Part shown: piece after piece, positions 62,762 through 64,000 of the stretch
How positions within the stretch are numbered: position 1 is the stretch's first letter
How the letters are laid out: each line of letters starts with the position of its first letter
NCBI RefSeq assembly: GCF_003014575.1
Contig: NZ_PYGF01000002.1
Location: 291,850-355,849, forward strand
Source: Cecembia rubra
GTDB taxonomy: Bacteria > Bacteroidota > Bacteroidia > Cytophagales > Cyclobacteriaceae
Length of the DNA stretch: 64,000 bases
Direction: 5' to 3'
Notes under the pieces: model-generated
Database searches by the model: none
What the model saw: only the letters and a program-made list of their open reading frames with translations
Told to the model about the DNA's origin: nothing
Program-made: the position numbers and the translations under genes

Positions 62762-63679
62762 TTATTGGTTGCCAGTAAATACATTTTGATAATCGGACAT
62801 CAAGAAACTTTGATGTGAGTTTTCATTGATTTCGGTGACAGTCATCTGAATCTCACTTTTATCTTTTTTGCTTTTATAATCCAATTCCAACATACCTCCT
62901 TGAGGTAAGTGATTGAATTGTTTTCTGTTTTGGTTTTTCATTCTGGCAGCAAGAACTGGGTTATTTTCTTCCCAAAAACCCGATTTATTTCCCACAGCAA
63001 GTTCTGTAATCCAAATGCTTGAAATCCCGGCCTCATCTTCGCTCTGATATTCATCACAGGTATATCCTAAAATAGTTTTGCTTTTACCGGTTTTTATGAA
63101 ATTCAATGCCCTTTCATCATTCATTTCGTCACTACTTTTTTCCATGCCGGAAGCCATTTTGTCAAAATCATAGCCATAGGCTAACCTGCTTTTTTGACCC
63201 TCATTATCGAAAAGAATGATCGAAGCGTTTCTTTCCAAGTCATATATTATCACAGATGTTCCGTCTTTTTTCTCCTTTTCTTTAATTTCAATTTCCATTC
63301 CTATGACCCAATCTGAATCGGAGAAAAATGATTTTAAATTCATAGGTTCAATAGGTTTTCCTTTTTCATCCAAGCCTGTGAGAAGCATAGTTGAATAACC
63401 TGTAAAGTCATATTGATCTCCTATGGGCACATCCGCATGAATACCGCTGAGGATTTTTTCGATATCCATTCCGGGCAAACCTTCTGGTCCATATATCCCC
63501 ATGAATACTTTTTCTAGTTGCCTTTGGGCGATTTTTTCTGCTTCAGCTTCAATACGTTTTTCTACTGCTTTGCTTACGCCTCTTTCAGCAGCTTTTTTAA
63601 CTCTGTCCAGAAATTGTGCCTCAGAAGAAATAGAAATTGTTACAAAAATGAGAGTGCAAAGTAGAGATTGAATTTTCAT
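62762..63679 (-). CDS. DUF4412 family secreted protein
   Basis: 305 residues with a signal peptide (MKIQSLLCTLIFVTISISSEAQ). After a basic helical stretch (FLDRVKKAAERGVSKAVEKRIEAEAEK), the DUF4412 part runs through the segments MEIEIKEKEKKDGTSVIIYD, GKSKTILGYTCDEYQSED (conserved GYxCxKY-like) and ISSIWITELAVG. DUF4412 is a common periplasmic family in Bacteroidota without known function. It stands between folA and fmt on the minus strand. Confidence 0.85.
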   Translation of the reverse strand: MKIQSLLCTLIFVTISISSEAQFLDRVKKAAERGVSKAVEKRIEAEAEKIAQRQLEKVFMGIYGPEGLPGMDIEKILSGIHADVPIGDQYDFTGYSTMLLTGLDEKGKPIEPMNLKSFFSDSDWVIGMEIEIKEKEKKDGTSVIIYDLERNASIILFDNEGQKSRLAYGYDFDKMASGMEKSSDEMNDERALNFIKTGKSKTILGYTCDEYQSEDEAGISSIWITELAVGNKSGFWEENNPVLAARMKNQNRKQFNHLPQGGMLELDYKSKKDKSEIQMTVTEINENSHQSFLMSDYQNVFTGNQ

Positions 63680-63781
63680 GGTTCAAGTATGATTTTGACC
63701 CAAGTTAATAAAAATGGGCTTAACCTCCTAGTATATAAGGGTTTAGTGTATTTTTATAAAAAAACCGATCGGGAATGTAAA

Positions 63782-64000
63782 TTATAATTTATTACCACGG
63801 AGAAATTCCTCAATTGTCAGCCTTTTTTTGCCTTCTAGCTGTAGTTCCAGAATAGACAAGCTGTTATCGCCTGTTTGGAAAATAAGTTGGCTTTTGCCGT
63901 CAGAATAGAATTCTCCTGGGGCCAAACCATGGATATTCTTTTCATTTATTTTGGTTTTGAAAATCTTACAGTTTTTTCCATCTAAAGTGGTCCAAGCCCC
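63782..64000 (-). CDS. fmt: Methionyl-tRNA formyltransferase (partial, C-terminus)
   Basis: The frame enters from the right edge and ends with TAA at 63782, giving the last 72 residues. They read AWTTLDGKNCKIFKTKINEK, PGEFYSDGKSQLIFQTGDNS, and LELQLEGKKRLTIEEFLRG, which is the C-terminal tRNA-binding domain of Fmt. The enzyme formylates Met-tRNA for initiation. The catalytic part lies outside the window. Confidence 0.88.
   Translation of the reverse strand, partial: GAWTTLDGKNCKIFKTKINEKNIHGLAPGEFYSDGKSQLIFQTGDNSLSILELQLEGKKRLTIEEFLRGNKL

Overview
The window looks like a chromosomal segment of a Bacteroidota (Bacteroidetes) bacterium, most likely a Cyclobacteriaceae-type marine or aquatic heterotroph. 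This is an inference from several signs. Base composition is AT-rich. Shine-Dalgarno sequences are mostly absent, and several upstream regions carry the phylum's TAnnTTTG -7 element. Protein families are typical of the group (DUF4199, DUF2911, DUF4412, DUF5723, DUF1501/PSD1-type cytochrome proteins, GH95 fucosidase, many lipoproteins). I see no rRNA, tRNA, CRISPR array, prophage, transposase or recognisable defence island. Most of the window is core metabolism with accessory islands between.

Layout. 1-7.5 kb: the N-terminal part of a secreted Gfo/Idh/MocA oxidoreductase, small membrane or envelope proteins, a DUF4349 lipoprotein, a DUF2975/YozG-type repressor pair with a conspicuous palindromic operator, and a putative zinc-peptidase lipoprotein. 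7.6-12.6 kb: valS, fumarylacetoacetase (tyrosine catabolism) and a small secreted protein. 12.7-19 kb: an amine oxidase and GH95 fucosidase gene pair, a secreted beta-rich protein, a TlpA-like thioredoxin, and directly upstream of it a decayed second copy of that thioredoxin. 19-24.6 kb: tex, an S9 oligopeptidase lipoprotein and an SDR. 24.6-31.3 kb: a tightly packed four-gene operon (PSD1 cytochrome, DUF1501, a DUF2231-cytochrome-LRR-chitobiase_C fusion, SIS sugar isomerase). 31.4-36.1 kb: yceD-rpmF, then fabH-efp-accB-accC (lipid synthesis and translation). 36.2-41.9 kb: proC, a DUF5723 outer-membrane protein, a three-gene proton-translocating transhydrogenase (pntA1-pntA2-pntB) and a small hypothetical gene.

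42-50 kb holds a complete trp operon, trpE-G-D-C-F-B-A, followed by a type I-beta DAHP synthase. It is preceded by a promoter, a 21-residue leader peptide with three consecutive Trp codons, and a terminator/antiterminator pair, i.e. a classical ribosome-mediated attenuator that would also reach the first shikimate-pathway gene. A phenylalanine-4-hydroxylase follows. 51-54 kb: hisH-hisA-hisF-hisIE, the second half of histidine synthesis. These run without a clear break into an OsmC protein, a small hypothetical protein, a predicted dCache-like lipoprotein and a 967-residue hybrid histidine kinase. The last two overlap by one base and probably form one sensory unit. 58.6-64 kb (minus strand): a 2-oxoacid dehydrogenase E2, cinA, an SDR-folA pair, a DUF4412 protein and the 3' end of fmt.

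Signals not explained by ordinary gene calls: the operator of the YozG/DUF2975 pair, a perfect 18-bp palindrome just upstream of accB, a 65-nt stem-loop between two convergent genes, GA-rich degenerate repeats in at least three intergenic regions (one inside the trp operon), and the decayed tlpA copy. I saw no clearly new defence or mobile system. The strongest novelty candidates are the sensory lipoprotein/kinase pair and the cytochrome-LRR operon.
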